A stretch of DNA of 7,729 bases from Chlamydiae bacterium RIFCSPHIGHO2_12_FULL_49_9. GTDB taxonomy: Bacteria; Chlamydiota; Chlamydiia; Chlamydiales; SM23-39. The notes under the pieces were generated by a model. The model made no database searches, was not told where the DNA came from, and saw nothing but the letters and a program-made list of their open reading frames with translations. The stretch lies in contig MGLY01000018.1 in NCBI GenBank assembly GCA_001794935.1, positions 3,896 to 11,624 on the forward strand, given 5' to 3'. Shown here piece by piece: positions 1-5,431 of the stretch (the first letter of the stretch is position 1; each line of letters opens with the position of its first letter). Both the position numbers and the translations under genes were made by a program.

Positions 1-533
1 ACGACATCATTCGCCTCAGAGATTCTAGAATCAAGCGGAGCGCCGGCAAGTTGATCATCGAGTCGGGCTACGCTAAACATCCTGTTGTTGGAGTGACCTG
101 GTATGGAGCCGTTGCTTACGCGAAGTGGATCGGCAAGCGCCTTCCTACGGAGGCTGAATGGGAAGCTGCTGCGTCGAATGGGAGCGACTCTTTCCTTTAT
201 CCGACGGGCAATGAGATCGAAAGAAGCCAAGCGAACTTTTTCAGTTCGGATACCACGGCGGTACTGAGTTATCCGCCGAACGCGTTTAATCTATATGATA
301 TGGCGGGCAATGTCTACGAGTGGTGCCAAGACTGGTACGCTTATAACTATTACGATGCCTCTACCGTAGAACCCCATCATCCCAAAGGACCCCCTCAAGG
401 AGTCTATCGAGTTCTTCGCGGCGGCTGCTGGAAGAGTTTGAAAGAAGATTTGCGCTGCTCGCACCGCCACCGCAATAATCCTGGCGCAGTCAACGGCACA
501 TATGGCTTCCGCTGCGCCGCAGACGTTTCGTAA
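1..533 (+). CDS. FGE-sulfatase (SUMF1-like) domain protein, C-terminal part
   Basis: The frame is open from the left edge (first full codon at 3) to TAA at 531-533, so the N-terminus is missing; the TTG at 51 is only an in-frame codon and not a believable start. The visible part is the core of a formylglycine-generating-enzyme (FGE-sulfatase, C-type-lectin-like) domain. Diagnostic strings in order are HPVVGVTWYGAVAYAKW, KRLPTEAEWEAAA, NLYDMAGNVYEWCQDWY, YRVLRGGCW and YGFRCA at the end. True sulfatase-activating FGEs carry a catalytic cysteine pair a few residues after RGGSF. Here the stretch after RGGCW has cysteines at other spacings (in RGGCW and in LRCSH), so conversion of a sulfatase cysteine is doubtful. 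Within Chlamydiota this domain is known as the C-terminal part of Pkn1-type Ser/Thr kinases, so the missing N-terminus could be a kinase; that is inference. The next gene follows after six bases. Confidence 0.85.
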   Translation, partial: DIIRLRDSRIKRSAGKLIIESGYAKHPVVGVTWYGAVAYAKWIGKRLPTEAEWEAAASNGSDSFLYPTGNEIERSQANFFSSDTTAVLSYPPNAFNLYDMAGNVYEWCQDWYAYNYYDASTVEPHHPKGPPQGVYRVLRGGCWKSLKEDLRCSHRHRNNPGAVNGTYGFRCAADVS

Positions 534-539
534 AAATTT

Positions 540-1013
540 ATGATTCCTTCTGCCGGTTCGAGCGCTTTGGCGCGTTTTATGCAAAATAGTGTCATTGATC
601 TGGTATCTGATACCGAAAGCAATAAATCTGAGTCTGTTTTGCCGCCTCTTGTCGCAAACATTCAAGCATTAGCCGACGACTTATTAGACGGCCTTCCAGG
701 TTTCGCTGCAATCTCGAGCGATGAAGATGAGAAAGTTGTTCTCACTAAACTGGATGGCACAGGTGTTGTCAGAATCTCGGGCAAAGCCCCTCCGCCTTCA
801 ACTGAGCGGGGAGAAAAGAGAAGAGTTTTCGAAATAAGAGCGCCTTCCTCTCCTCCTTTGAAAATAAGGCTGGCCGATGCTCTTCCTCTTTCAGCCCGCC
901 TTGTACACCCCGAGAGGAGAATCGTTGTGCAAGCCAGAAAGGTCTCAAGCGATGAAGAGTCACAAGACTCTGATTGCAGATCTCAACAATCCGACGGTTC
1001 TTCACTATTCTGA
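540..1013 (+). CDS. Hypothetical acidic, serine-rich protein (possible host-directed effector)
   Basis: This is a 157-residue protein of unrecognised family. The ATG at 540 lies six bases after the upstream stop with no visible Shine-Dalgarno, so translation may be coupled to the preceding gene; an in-frame ATG at 579 is an alternative but has no better site. There is no signal peptide or membrane segment. Residues 18-27 (VIDLVSDTES) match the layout of eukaryotic SUMO-interacting motifs: a hydrophobic core followed by acidic residues and serines. SSDEDEKVVL (59-68) resembles a second one with the acidic part in front. SSDEES (136-141) fits a casein-kinase-2 site. A basic patch EKRR lies near 92-95 and a proline/serine stretch near 101-106. 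The C-terminus is rich in serine, aspartate and glutamine. These features suggest a largely disordered protein that could act in a eukaryotic host, but short motifs occur by chance. That it is a real gene rests on frame length, position and strongly biased composition. Confidence 0.65.
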   Translation: MIPSAGSSALARFMQNSVIDLVSDTESNKSESVLPPLVANIQALADDLLDGLPGFAAISSDEDEKVVLTKLDGTGVVRISGKAPPPSTERGEKRRVFEIRAPSSPPLKIRLADALPLSARLVHPERRIVVQARKVSSDEESQDSDCRSQQSDGSSLF

Positions 1014-1066
1014 GAGACCTCGTTTCCTCTCTTGTCTAAAAAGACTTGCTTCTTCATGGTGAAGCT

Positions 1067-2944
1067 ATGAAGAGCGATGGCGAGAAGGTAATCCACCTTC
1101 AGAAAAAAAGCCTCAAACGGGTTTTAGGCGCAGCCGATCTCTTTGCCATCGGCTACGGCGATGTCGGATCGTCGATCTACTACGCTTTGGGCGCCACTGC
1201 TCTTTACGCCTTAGGCGCGACCCCTCTAGCCTTAGCCATTGCGGGGCTCGTGTTTATTTGCACGGCCTTCACTTACGCCGAGATGTCTTCGACCTTTCCC
1301 GAGCCGGGCGGCTCTGCGACCTTTTCCCGCTATGCCTTCAACGATCTGATCTCTTTCATCGCCGGATGGGGCCTTCTTCTCGATTATGTCGTGACGATTG
1401 CGATCTCCGCTTTTGCAATACCTCCTTATGTGAACTACATTTTCAAATTGTTCGGCTATTCGTTTTTAGAGTCGGATCCGGTTCATATCGGAGCTACAAT
1501 CGGCATCATCGCTTTTCTTTTTTTCTTAAACGTCATTGGCGTCAAACACTCGGGAAGATTTAGTCTGATGCTTGCGATTGTGACGATCGCCTCCCAGGTG
1601 CTCATCATCTTAATTGCAGCGCTCCTTCTACTCAATTTGCCCTATGTCTTTAGCCATATGAAGATCAATGTGCCTGGCGTTGACTGGTCGCCCGACTGGT
1701 GGCAGTTTTTGAAAGGGACTGCAATGGCGATGGTGGCCTACACTGGCATCGAGGCGATCGCGCAGCTTGCAGCTGAGGCGAAAAAGCCCTCGGTGACAGT
1801 CCCCAAATCGATCAAGTGGACGATGCTGACCCTCGTCATCCTCTATTTCGGCATTTCTGTTGTGGGCCTCTCTGTCGTATCACCTCTCGAGCTCGGCACT
1901 AAATACCTCGAAGATCCGATTGCGGGAATCGTTCTCAATCTCCCCGTCGGGGGACAGATTTTAGCCCCCTGGTTTGGCCTCATTGCAGCGATCATCCTTC
2001 TCATCGCATCGAACGCGGGGCTCCTCGGCTGTTCAAGACTTACCTTTTCAATGGGCGAGTACTATCAAGTGCCCCGGTTTTTCTACAAAATGCATCCCCG
2101 CTTTCGCACGCCCCACATCTCGCTCGGCATCTTTGCCCTCCTTGCGTGCGCGGTCGTAGCCGCAAGCCGCGGCCAGATGCTCTTTCTCGCAGATCTTTAC
2201 AACTTCGGCGCGCAAATTGCCTTTTTCTCCACTCACATGTCGCTCCTCGTTCTTCGCTGGAAAAGACCTGAGCTCGAGCGCCCCTTTAGAGCCCCTTTCA
2301 ACATCCCGCTCGGCAAAAAGAGATCGATTCCGCTCACAGCTCTTTTTGGCGCTTTGGCCACCTTTGCCGTCTGGGTTGTCGTCGTGATCACCAAGCCCGA
2401 AGGGAGAACGCTCGGGCTTCTCTGGCTCGCAGCTGGCATTGCGATGTATCTCTTCTACCGCAAAAAGAAAAAACTCGCCCCCATGGGACATCTTACGATC
2501 GAAAAGATCAAGATCGCCGAATACCGCCCCATGCATTTAAAGAACATCCTCGTCGCTGCCCGCACCCTCGATCACACAGAGGCCGTTCAAACAGCCTGTC
2601 AGCTTGCCAAGAGCTATCACGCAAAGCTCAAAGCCGTCCACATCATCGAAGTGCCCTCGTCCTTTCCCATTGACTTTGCGCTCGCTAAACAGGAGGCTTT
2701 TGGAGAGGCTGCGCTTAAAACTGCCGAGGCAATTGGCCGCGAGTATAACTTGACGATTGATCTCGAGCTTGTCCGCGCCCGCTTTTTTGAAAAAGCGCTC
2801 CTTGATCTCATCCGTCAGGAGCATTTTGACATGGTCGTCGTCGGCGCAAGCAAAGCGGAGCTCAAAGCCGGCGACACCTTTGCTTCTCAAGCGGAAAAAC
2901 TTCTCAAAGACGCGCCTTGCCGCGTCCTCTTTTGCAAATCTTAA
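1067..2944 (+). CDS. APC-family amino acid permease fused to a C-terminal UspA domain
   Basis: This is a 625-residue inner-membrane protein. Residues about 20-465 form an APC-superfamily permease: TM1 carries the glycine-rich GYGDVGSSIYYALG (29-42), followed by EPGGSATFSRYAF (79-91) of TM3, and there are roughly a dozen hydrophobic segments up to a basic stop at RKKKK (465-469). Residues about 490-624 are a universal stress protein (UspA) domain, beginning HLKNILVAARTLDHTEAV and ending with VVVGASKAELKAG and DAPCRVLFCKS, which is a degenerate version of the nucleotide-binding GxxG-x9-G(S/T) region. The family moves amino acids or polyamines by proton symport or exchange, and the soluble domain probably regulates it; the substrate cannot be read from sequence. 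I start at the ATG at 1067 rather than the in-frame TTG at 1046, because GGTGAAG (1058-1064) sits just upstream as a Shine-Dalgarno. That site lies in a small hairpin, CTTCA-TGG-TGAAG (1052-1064), which might modulate initiation. A local tandem repeat (ALGAT twice, residues 40-52) lies after TM1. Confidence 0.9.
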   Translation: MKSDGEKVIHLQKKSLKRVLGAADLFAIGYGDVGSSIYYALGATALYALGATPLALAIAGLVFICTAFTYAEMSSTFPEPGGSATFSRYAFNDLISFIAGWGLLLDYVVTIAISAFAIPPYVNYIFKLFGYSFLESDPVHIGATIGIIAFLFFLNVIGVKHSGRFSLMLAIVTIASQVLIILIAALLLLNLPYVFSHMKINVPGVDWSPDWWQFLKGTAMAMVAYTGIEAIAQLAAEAKKPSVTVPKSIKWTMLTLVILYFGISVVGLSVVSPLELGTKYLEDPIAGIVLNLPVGGQILAPWFGLIAAIILLIASNAGLLGCSRLTFSMGEYYQVPRFFYKMHPRFRTPHISLGIFALLACAVVAASRGQMLFLADLYNFGAQIAFFSTHMSLLVLRWKRPELERPFRAPFNIPLGKKRSIPLTALFGALATFAVWVVVVITKPEGRTLGLLWLAAGIAMYLFYRKKKKLAPMGHLTIEKIKIAEYRPMHLKNILVAARTLDHTEAVQTACQLAKSYHAKLKAVHIIEVPSSFPIDFALAKQEAFGEAALKTAEAIGREYNLTIDLELVRARFFEKALLDLIRQEHFDMVVVGASKAELKAGDTFASQAEKLLKDAPCRVLFCKS

Positions 2945-2955
2945 GTGGAACTTAA
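2941..2955. repeat. Perfect short inverted repeat overlapping the permease stop
   Basis: TTAAGT-GGA-ACTTAA is a perfect 6-base inverted repeat with a 3-base centre. It includes the permease stop codon TAA at 2942-2944. It is not followed by a T-tract, and the stem is AT-rich, so it is not a convincing terminator. It could be an operator for the gene at 3002, a weak hairpin, or chance. Confidence 0.35.
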
Positions 2956-2987
2956 TCTGCCCCTCTGCTAAACTGCCCCTCCATTTT

Positions 2988-2993
2988 AGGAGG
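2988..2993 (+). promoter_or_regulatory. Consensus Shine-Dalgarno that fixes the start at 3002
   Basis: AGGAGG at 2988-2993 lies eight bases before the ATG at 3002 but only two bases before the in-frame ATG at 2996. Normal spacing therefore selects 3002, and the protein begins MSTSSSG rather than MYMSTSSSG. It is the strongest ribosome binding site in the window and argues that the downstream orphan gene is real. Confidence 0.85.
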
Positions 2994-3001
2994 AAATGTA
3001 T

Positions 3002-3514
3002 ATGTCTACTAGTTCTTCAGGCGTTAAGAGGCCTGTATTTTCGAGAAGAGAAGAAACAGAGGTCGAGTTAAAAAGAACTCGGTTCCCTGGAGCACCCTCT
3101 CCCACAACAGTCACAGAGGGGTTAACAGCAGATATGAGTCTGGTTGCGAAAAAATTACATTTCAACCGCGATGATTCTGGCGCTTGGAGATTGTCAGACT
3201 CTGGAATGCCTTACTCTCCAGATACAGGAGCCCGAGTGTTTACAATTGCCGAGAGCGCGAATCAGATACAAATGAAAGTTGATGAGGCGACCGGGATGCC
3301 CTATTTGGCCTTTCCTCTAAATAAAGAACTAGTGGCTCCCCTTAAGCAGCTTCTCAGTTCCGAACTGATTATTAAGGAGACAGATATTGGCGCCCATATT
3401 TTACCTCAAAATTTAGGACCGGGCGTTATTTCTCTTCCAACTCAGGAGGGGGCAAGAAATATGATTCGAGCTCTCGCTTTACTGAGAGTTTCAGCGGGAA
3501 ATGGCATGCAGTAA
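3002..3514 (+). CDS. Hypothetical protein with serine-rich, basic N-terminus
   Basis: This is a 170-residue protein of unrecognised family, with an ideal Shine-Dalgarno before the start and an intrinsic terminator nine bases after the stop, so it is a well supported, probably self-contained transcription unit. There is no signal peptide or membrane segment. Residues 1-40 are rich in Ser, Thr, Arg and Lys and probably flexible; KR at 9-10 and KRTR at 24-27, about 13 residues apart, resemble a bipartite nuclear localisation signal. Residues about 45-165 look folded. GMPY occurs twice (68-71 and 98-101), each copy preceded by an acidic stretch, hinting at a degenerate internal repeat of about 30 residues. 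A flexible Ser-rich N-terminus is common in type III secreted effectors of Chlamydiota, so an effector role is possible but only inferred. The last 89 bases overlap the 3' end of oppF on the other strand. Confidence 0.8.
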   Translation: MSTSSSGVKRPVFSRREETEVELKRTRFPGAPSPTTVTEGLTADMSLVAKKLHFNRDDSGAWRLSDSGMPYSPDTGARVFTIAESANQIQMKVDEATGMPYLAFPLNKELVAPLKQLLSSELIIKETDIGAHILPQNLGPGVISLPTQEGARNMIRALALLRVSAGNGMQ

Positions 3515-4502
3515 AGTGATTGGGCTCGATCTCTTTGAGATCGGGCCTTTTTTGTTTGCAGAGATCCGTTTTGCGCAGGCATCTGTTGTAGAAAGGACAT
3601 CCCGAAAGGGATGTCCTTTCGCTTTGAAGAACTCCTTCCTGAGAGGAAGGAGATTCTCCGCTCCGGTAACGGGCAGCAAGTTCCTTGCTGCAAATGGATA
3701 GATAGCTCGCTTGACCCGGCCCTGAAGGACCGGGATTGCGTCGAGCTGCCCGTTCAATGGCAAGTGGGAGGGATTGAGGTTTCTTATTTAGAGTGGGGAC
3801 GGAAGAGAGGAGAAGATTGGTGTAGGGGTGAAGCGGGGTTTTGCAGAGTGTGTTGGAGGGCCCCACTTCGACAAATTGTCCTTGGTACATGACTGCGATC
3901 CTCTCAGAGATATATTTGACAGCGCTGAGATCGTGAGAGATGAAGAGGAGAGAGAGGCCCAACTCCTTTTGCAGGCGGACGAGAAGATTGAGGATCTGCG
4001 CCTGGATCGAGATGTCGAGCGCGGAGATCGGCTCGTCGCAGACGATGAATTTGGGGTTGAGCGCGAGGGCGCGGGCGATGCCGATGCGCTGGCGCTGGCC
4101 GCCGCTGAACTCGTGCGGGTAGCGCCCTTTGGCAGAGGGGGGAAGGCCGACGAGGGCGAGGAGCTCATCGATGTTTCGGTTGATTTTGTGGATTTTGAGC
4201 GGTTCTTCGACAATGGAGCCTGCCGTCATGCGCGGGTTGAGCGAGGCGTAGGGATCTTGAAAGATCATCTGTAGATCGCGGCAGAGCTTTTTCGATTTTG
4301 CAAATGTGATTTCCTCTCCTTCAAAAAAGATCCGGCCCGAAGAGGGGAGGATGAGGCGAAGGAGCATCCGGCCAAGAGTTGTTTTGCCGCAGCCCGATTC
4401 GCCGACAAGTCCGAGAGTTTCTCCCTTCTGGATAGTAAAGCTGACATTGTCGACGGCTTTGGTGAGAGGATAGTTTTTTGAGAGATGTTCGACTCTGATC
4501 AT
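3426..4502 (-). CDS. oppF: Oligopeptide/dipeptide ABC importer ATPase, OppF/DppF type, with in-frame insertion
   Basis: This is a 358-residue cytoplasmic ATPase that pairs with OppD to power peptide import. Counting from the ATG at 4502, the Walker A is GESGCGKT (34-41), the Q-loop glutamine 82, the signature FSGGQ (132-136), the Walker B VCDEP with D156 and E157, and the H-loop H190. HPYT follows near 225, then the cysteine-bearing oligopeptide-transporter tail (C302, C308, C315, C333), which in some homologues holds an iron-sulfur cluster. The ATG at 4502 overlaps the oppD stop as ATGA and has GGAGGG four bases upstream; the TTG at 4517 is rejected. The family is usually about 320-330 residues. 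The excess sits between I249 and G301: 51 residues here against 12 at the matching place in OppD. That block is made of palindromes (3591-3754). The tail also runs about 20 residues past the last cysteine, through the terminator and into the convergent gene. The ATPase core is intact, so it is probably functional. Confidence 0.93.
   Translation of the reverse strand: MIRVEHLSKNYPLTKAVDNVSFTIQKGETLGLVGESGCGKTTLGRMLLRLILPSSGRIFFEGEEITFAKSKKLCRDLQMIFQDPYASLNPRMTAGSIVEEPLKIHKINRNIDELLALVGLPPSAKGRYPHEFSGGQRQRIGIARALALNPKFIVCDEPISALDISIQAQILNLLVRLQKELGLSLLFISHDLSAVKYISERIAVMYQGQFVEVGPSNTLCKTPLHPYTNLLLSSVPTLNKKPQSLPLAIERAARRNPGPSGPGQASYLSICSKELAARYRSGESPSSQEGVLQSERTSLSGCPFYNRCLRKTDLCKQKRPDLKEIEPNHFTACHFPLKLSVKRELESYFLPPPELEEK
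3523..3553 (+). terminator. Rho-independent terminator of the orphan gene at 3002
   Basis: GGCTCGATCTC (3523-3533) pairs with GAGATCGGGCC (3537-3547) through a TTT loop. This gives 11 base pairs with one G-T wobble, followed immediately by six T's (3548-3553). It begins nine bases after the stop at 3514. The T-tract exists only in the plus direction; on the minus strand the hairpin is followed by AATCAC, so it should not stop opp transcripts. The whole structure lies inside the oppF reading frame, where it encodes part of the cysteine tail region (about residues 318-327). Confidence 0.9.
3591..3620. repeat. Perfect 13-bp hairpin with 4-base loop spanning the conserved GCPF codons of oppF
   Basis: GAAAGGACATCCC (3591-3603) pairs perfectly with GGGATGTCCTTTC (3608-3620) around a GAAA loop on the plus strand (TTTC on the minus strand). 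Neither side is followed by a T-tract, so it is not an intrinsic terminator. On the oppF strand one arm encodes the conserved Gly-Cys-Pro-Phe of the cysteine tail, and the other arm encodes part of the extra residues just before it. One arm is therefore native coding sequence and the other is its exact complement, which is unusual for a conserved protein segment. Confidence 0.8.
3632..3652. repeat. Perfect 9-bp hairpin in the oppF insertion block
   Basis: CTCCTTCCT (3632-3640) and AGGAAGGAG (3644-3652) are exact inverted repeats with a three-base loop. The hairpin lies in frame within oppF, encoding SPSSQEG. It sits between the 87-bp element and the 13-bp hairpin at 3591-3620, so the three structures form one block. 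No T-tract follows in either direction. Confidence 0.7.
3668..3754. repeat. 87-bp palindromic element with 10-bp terminal inverted repeats inside oppF
   Basis: AACGGGCAGC (3668-3677) and GCTGCCCGTT (3745-3754) are perfect 10-base inverted repeats bounding 87 bp, exactly 29 codons. Nested inside are AGCTCG (3704-3709) with CGAGCT (3742-3747), a central hairpin at 3715-3734, and GCAGCAAG (3673-3680) with CTTGCTGC (3684-3691), which competes with the outer pairing. On the plus strand the central stem has a C-A mismatch; on the minus strand (oppF mRNA) the same position is a U-G wobble, giving an unbroken 8-bp stem CCCGGTCC/GGGCCGGG with a TTCA loop. It encodes about residues 250-278 of OppF, where the paralogue OppD has nothing comparable. 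The best reading is a small palindromic mobile element inserted in frame, comparable in principle to Rickettsia palindromic elements. A remnant end of an IS200/IS605-type element is an alternative. Confidence 0.7.
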
Positions 4503-5431
4503 GAAACCCTCCAGCAAGCAGTCGATTTAATGAAGGGGGGATCTTTATCGCAAATATTCGCAGCAAAGGGGCATCTCTCTTTAAATGCGCAGCCTTTGGG
4601 GGGATCGAGGAGATTAGGTGGAGAGCCGTCGATGCTTGTGAGAGGGATCTCTTTTGTGCTTTCGAGATTAGGCCTTGAGCGAAGGAGCATCTGCGTATAG
4701 GGGTGTTTGGGCGATTTTAGGATCTCATCGACGCTTCCCATCTCGACGATTTTGCCCGCGTACATCACGATTACTTTTTTGCAGATCTCCGACACAACGC
4801 CCATATCGTGCGTGATGAGAAGTAAACTCATCTGAAAGCGCTTTTGGAGATTTTTGAGCATGTCGAGGATTTGCGCCTGGATGGTCACATCGAGCGCGGT
4901 TGTCGGCTCATCTGCGATGAGGAGTTTTGGGCTGCAGGCGAGGGCAATCGCGATGAGAACCCTTTGGCGCATCCCGCCGCTGAGCTCATGAGGGTATTGA
5001 GAAAAGCGGGCGATGGGATCGGGGACGCCGACAATTTTAAGCCACTCGAGCGCTTTTCGTTTGGCCTCTTCTTTTGGATGGAGTTTATGGAAGAGAAGCC
5101 CCTCCATGATCTGCGCACCGATCCGCATGGTGGGATTGAGCGAGCTCATCGGATCTTGAAAGATCATCCCGATCTTTCGTCCCCGAATGTGTTTGAGTTC
5201 TTTTTCTTTGAGAAGATCCACCCCTTCAAAAAGGGCCGATCCCCCAATTTTTTCGGCTTGGGAGAGTTTGGTGATCGCTTGCACAGCTGCGCTCTTTCCC
5301 GATCCCGATTCGCCGACAATCCCAACTGTTTCTCCTGCCAAAATATCGAAGCTGATGCCCCGCACTGCCTGGAGTATTTTGCCGTGGACGGAGAATTGAA
5401 CGGAAAGATCTTTGATCTCCAGGAGCTTCAT
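4499..5431 (-). CDS. oppD: Oligopeptide/dipeptide ABC importer ATPase, OppD/DppD type
   Basis: This is a 310-residue ATPase subunit, cytoplasmic and bound to the OppB/OppC channel. Motifs in order are Walker A GESGSGKS (40-47), Q-loop Q92 in FQDPMSSLNP, signature LSGGMRQR (150-157), Walker B LIADEP with D174 and E175, D-loop TALD, and H-loop H208 in ITHDMGVV. HPYTQMLL (243-250) leads into the oligopeptide-transporter C-terminal region, with cysteines C281, C287, C294 and C306 in the usual pattern (GCAFKERC and following). Length is normal for the family. The ATG at 5431 overlaps the oppC stop as ATGA, and GAGG eight bases upstream serves as ribosome binding site; its own stop overlaps the oppF start the same way. 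This gene is the useful in-window comparison for the expanded tail of oppF. Whether the substrates are dipeptides or longer peptides cannot be told from the sequence. Confidence 0.95.
   Translation of the reverse strand: MKLLEIKDLSVQFSVHGKILQAVRGISFDILAGETVGIVGESGSGKSAAVQAITKLSQAEKIGGSALFEGVDLLKEKELKHIRGRKIGMIFQDPMSSLNPTMRIGAQIMEGLLFHKLHPKEEAKRKALEWLKIVGVPDPIARFSQYPHELSGGMRQRVLIAIALACSPKLLIADEPTTALDVTIQAQILDMLKNLQKRFQMSLLLITHDMGVVSEICKKVIVMYAGKIVEMGSVDEILKSPKHPYTQMLLRSRPNLESTKEIPLTSIDGSPPNLLDPPKGCAFKERCPFAANICDKDPPFIKSTACWRVS

Noticed and set aside
1032..1060. Promoter for the permease from TTGTCT at 1032
   Set aside because: No acceptable -10 box lies at normal spacing. The permease may be transcribed with the genes before it.
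1046..1066. TTG at 1046 as start of the permease
   Set aside because: The ATG at 1067 has a plausible ribosome binding site and begins right before the usual N-terminal length; the extra seven residues add nothing.
3591..3620. The 13-bp hairpin as terminator of the opp operon
   Set aside because: No T-tract follows in either direction, and the hairpin is inside oppF well before its stop codon.
3591..3754. CRISPR array or tandem repeat reading of the clustered repeats
   Set aside because: The repeats are inverted, differ from one another in sequence and length, and show no regular unit and spacer pattern.
3501..3892. Plus-strand open frames starting at 3501 and 3611 through the palindromic block
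   Set aside because: They are antisense to oppF. The first starts inside the orphan gene with the terminator within it, and the hairpins explain the lack of stops as well as a gene would.
4503..4517. TTG at 4517 as start of oppF
   Set aside because: The ATG at 4502 forms the ATGA overlap with oppD and has GGAGGG four bases upstream. The same ATGA junction exists between oppC and oppD.
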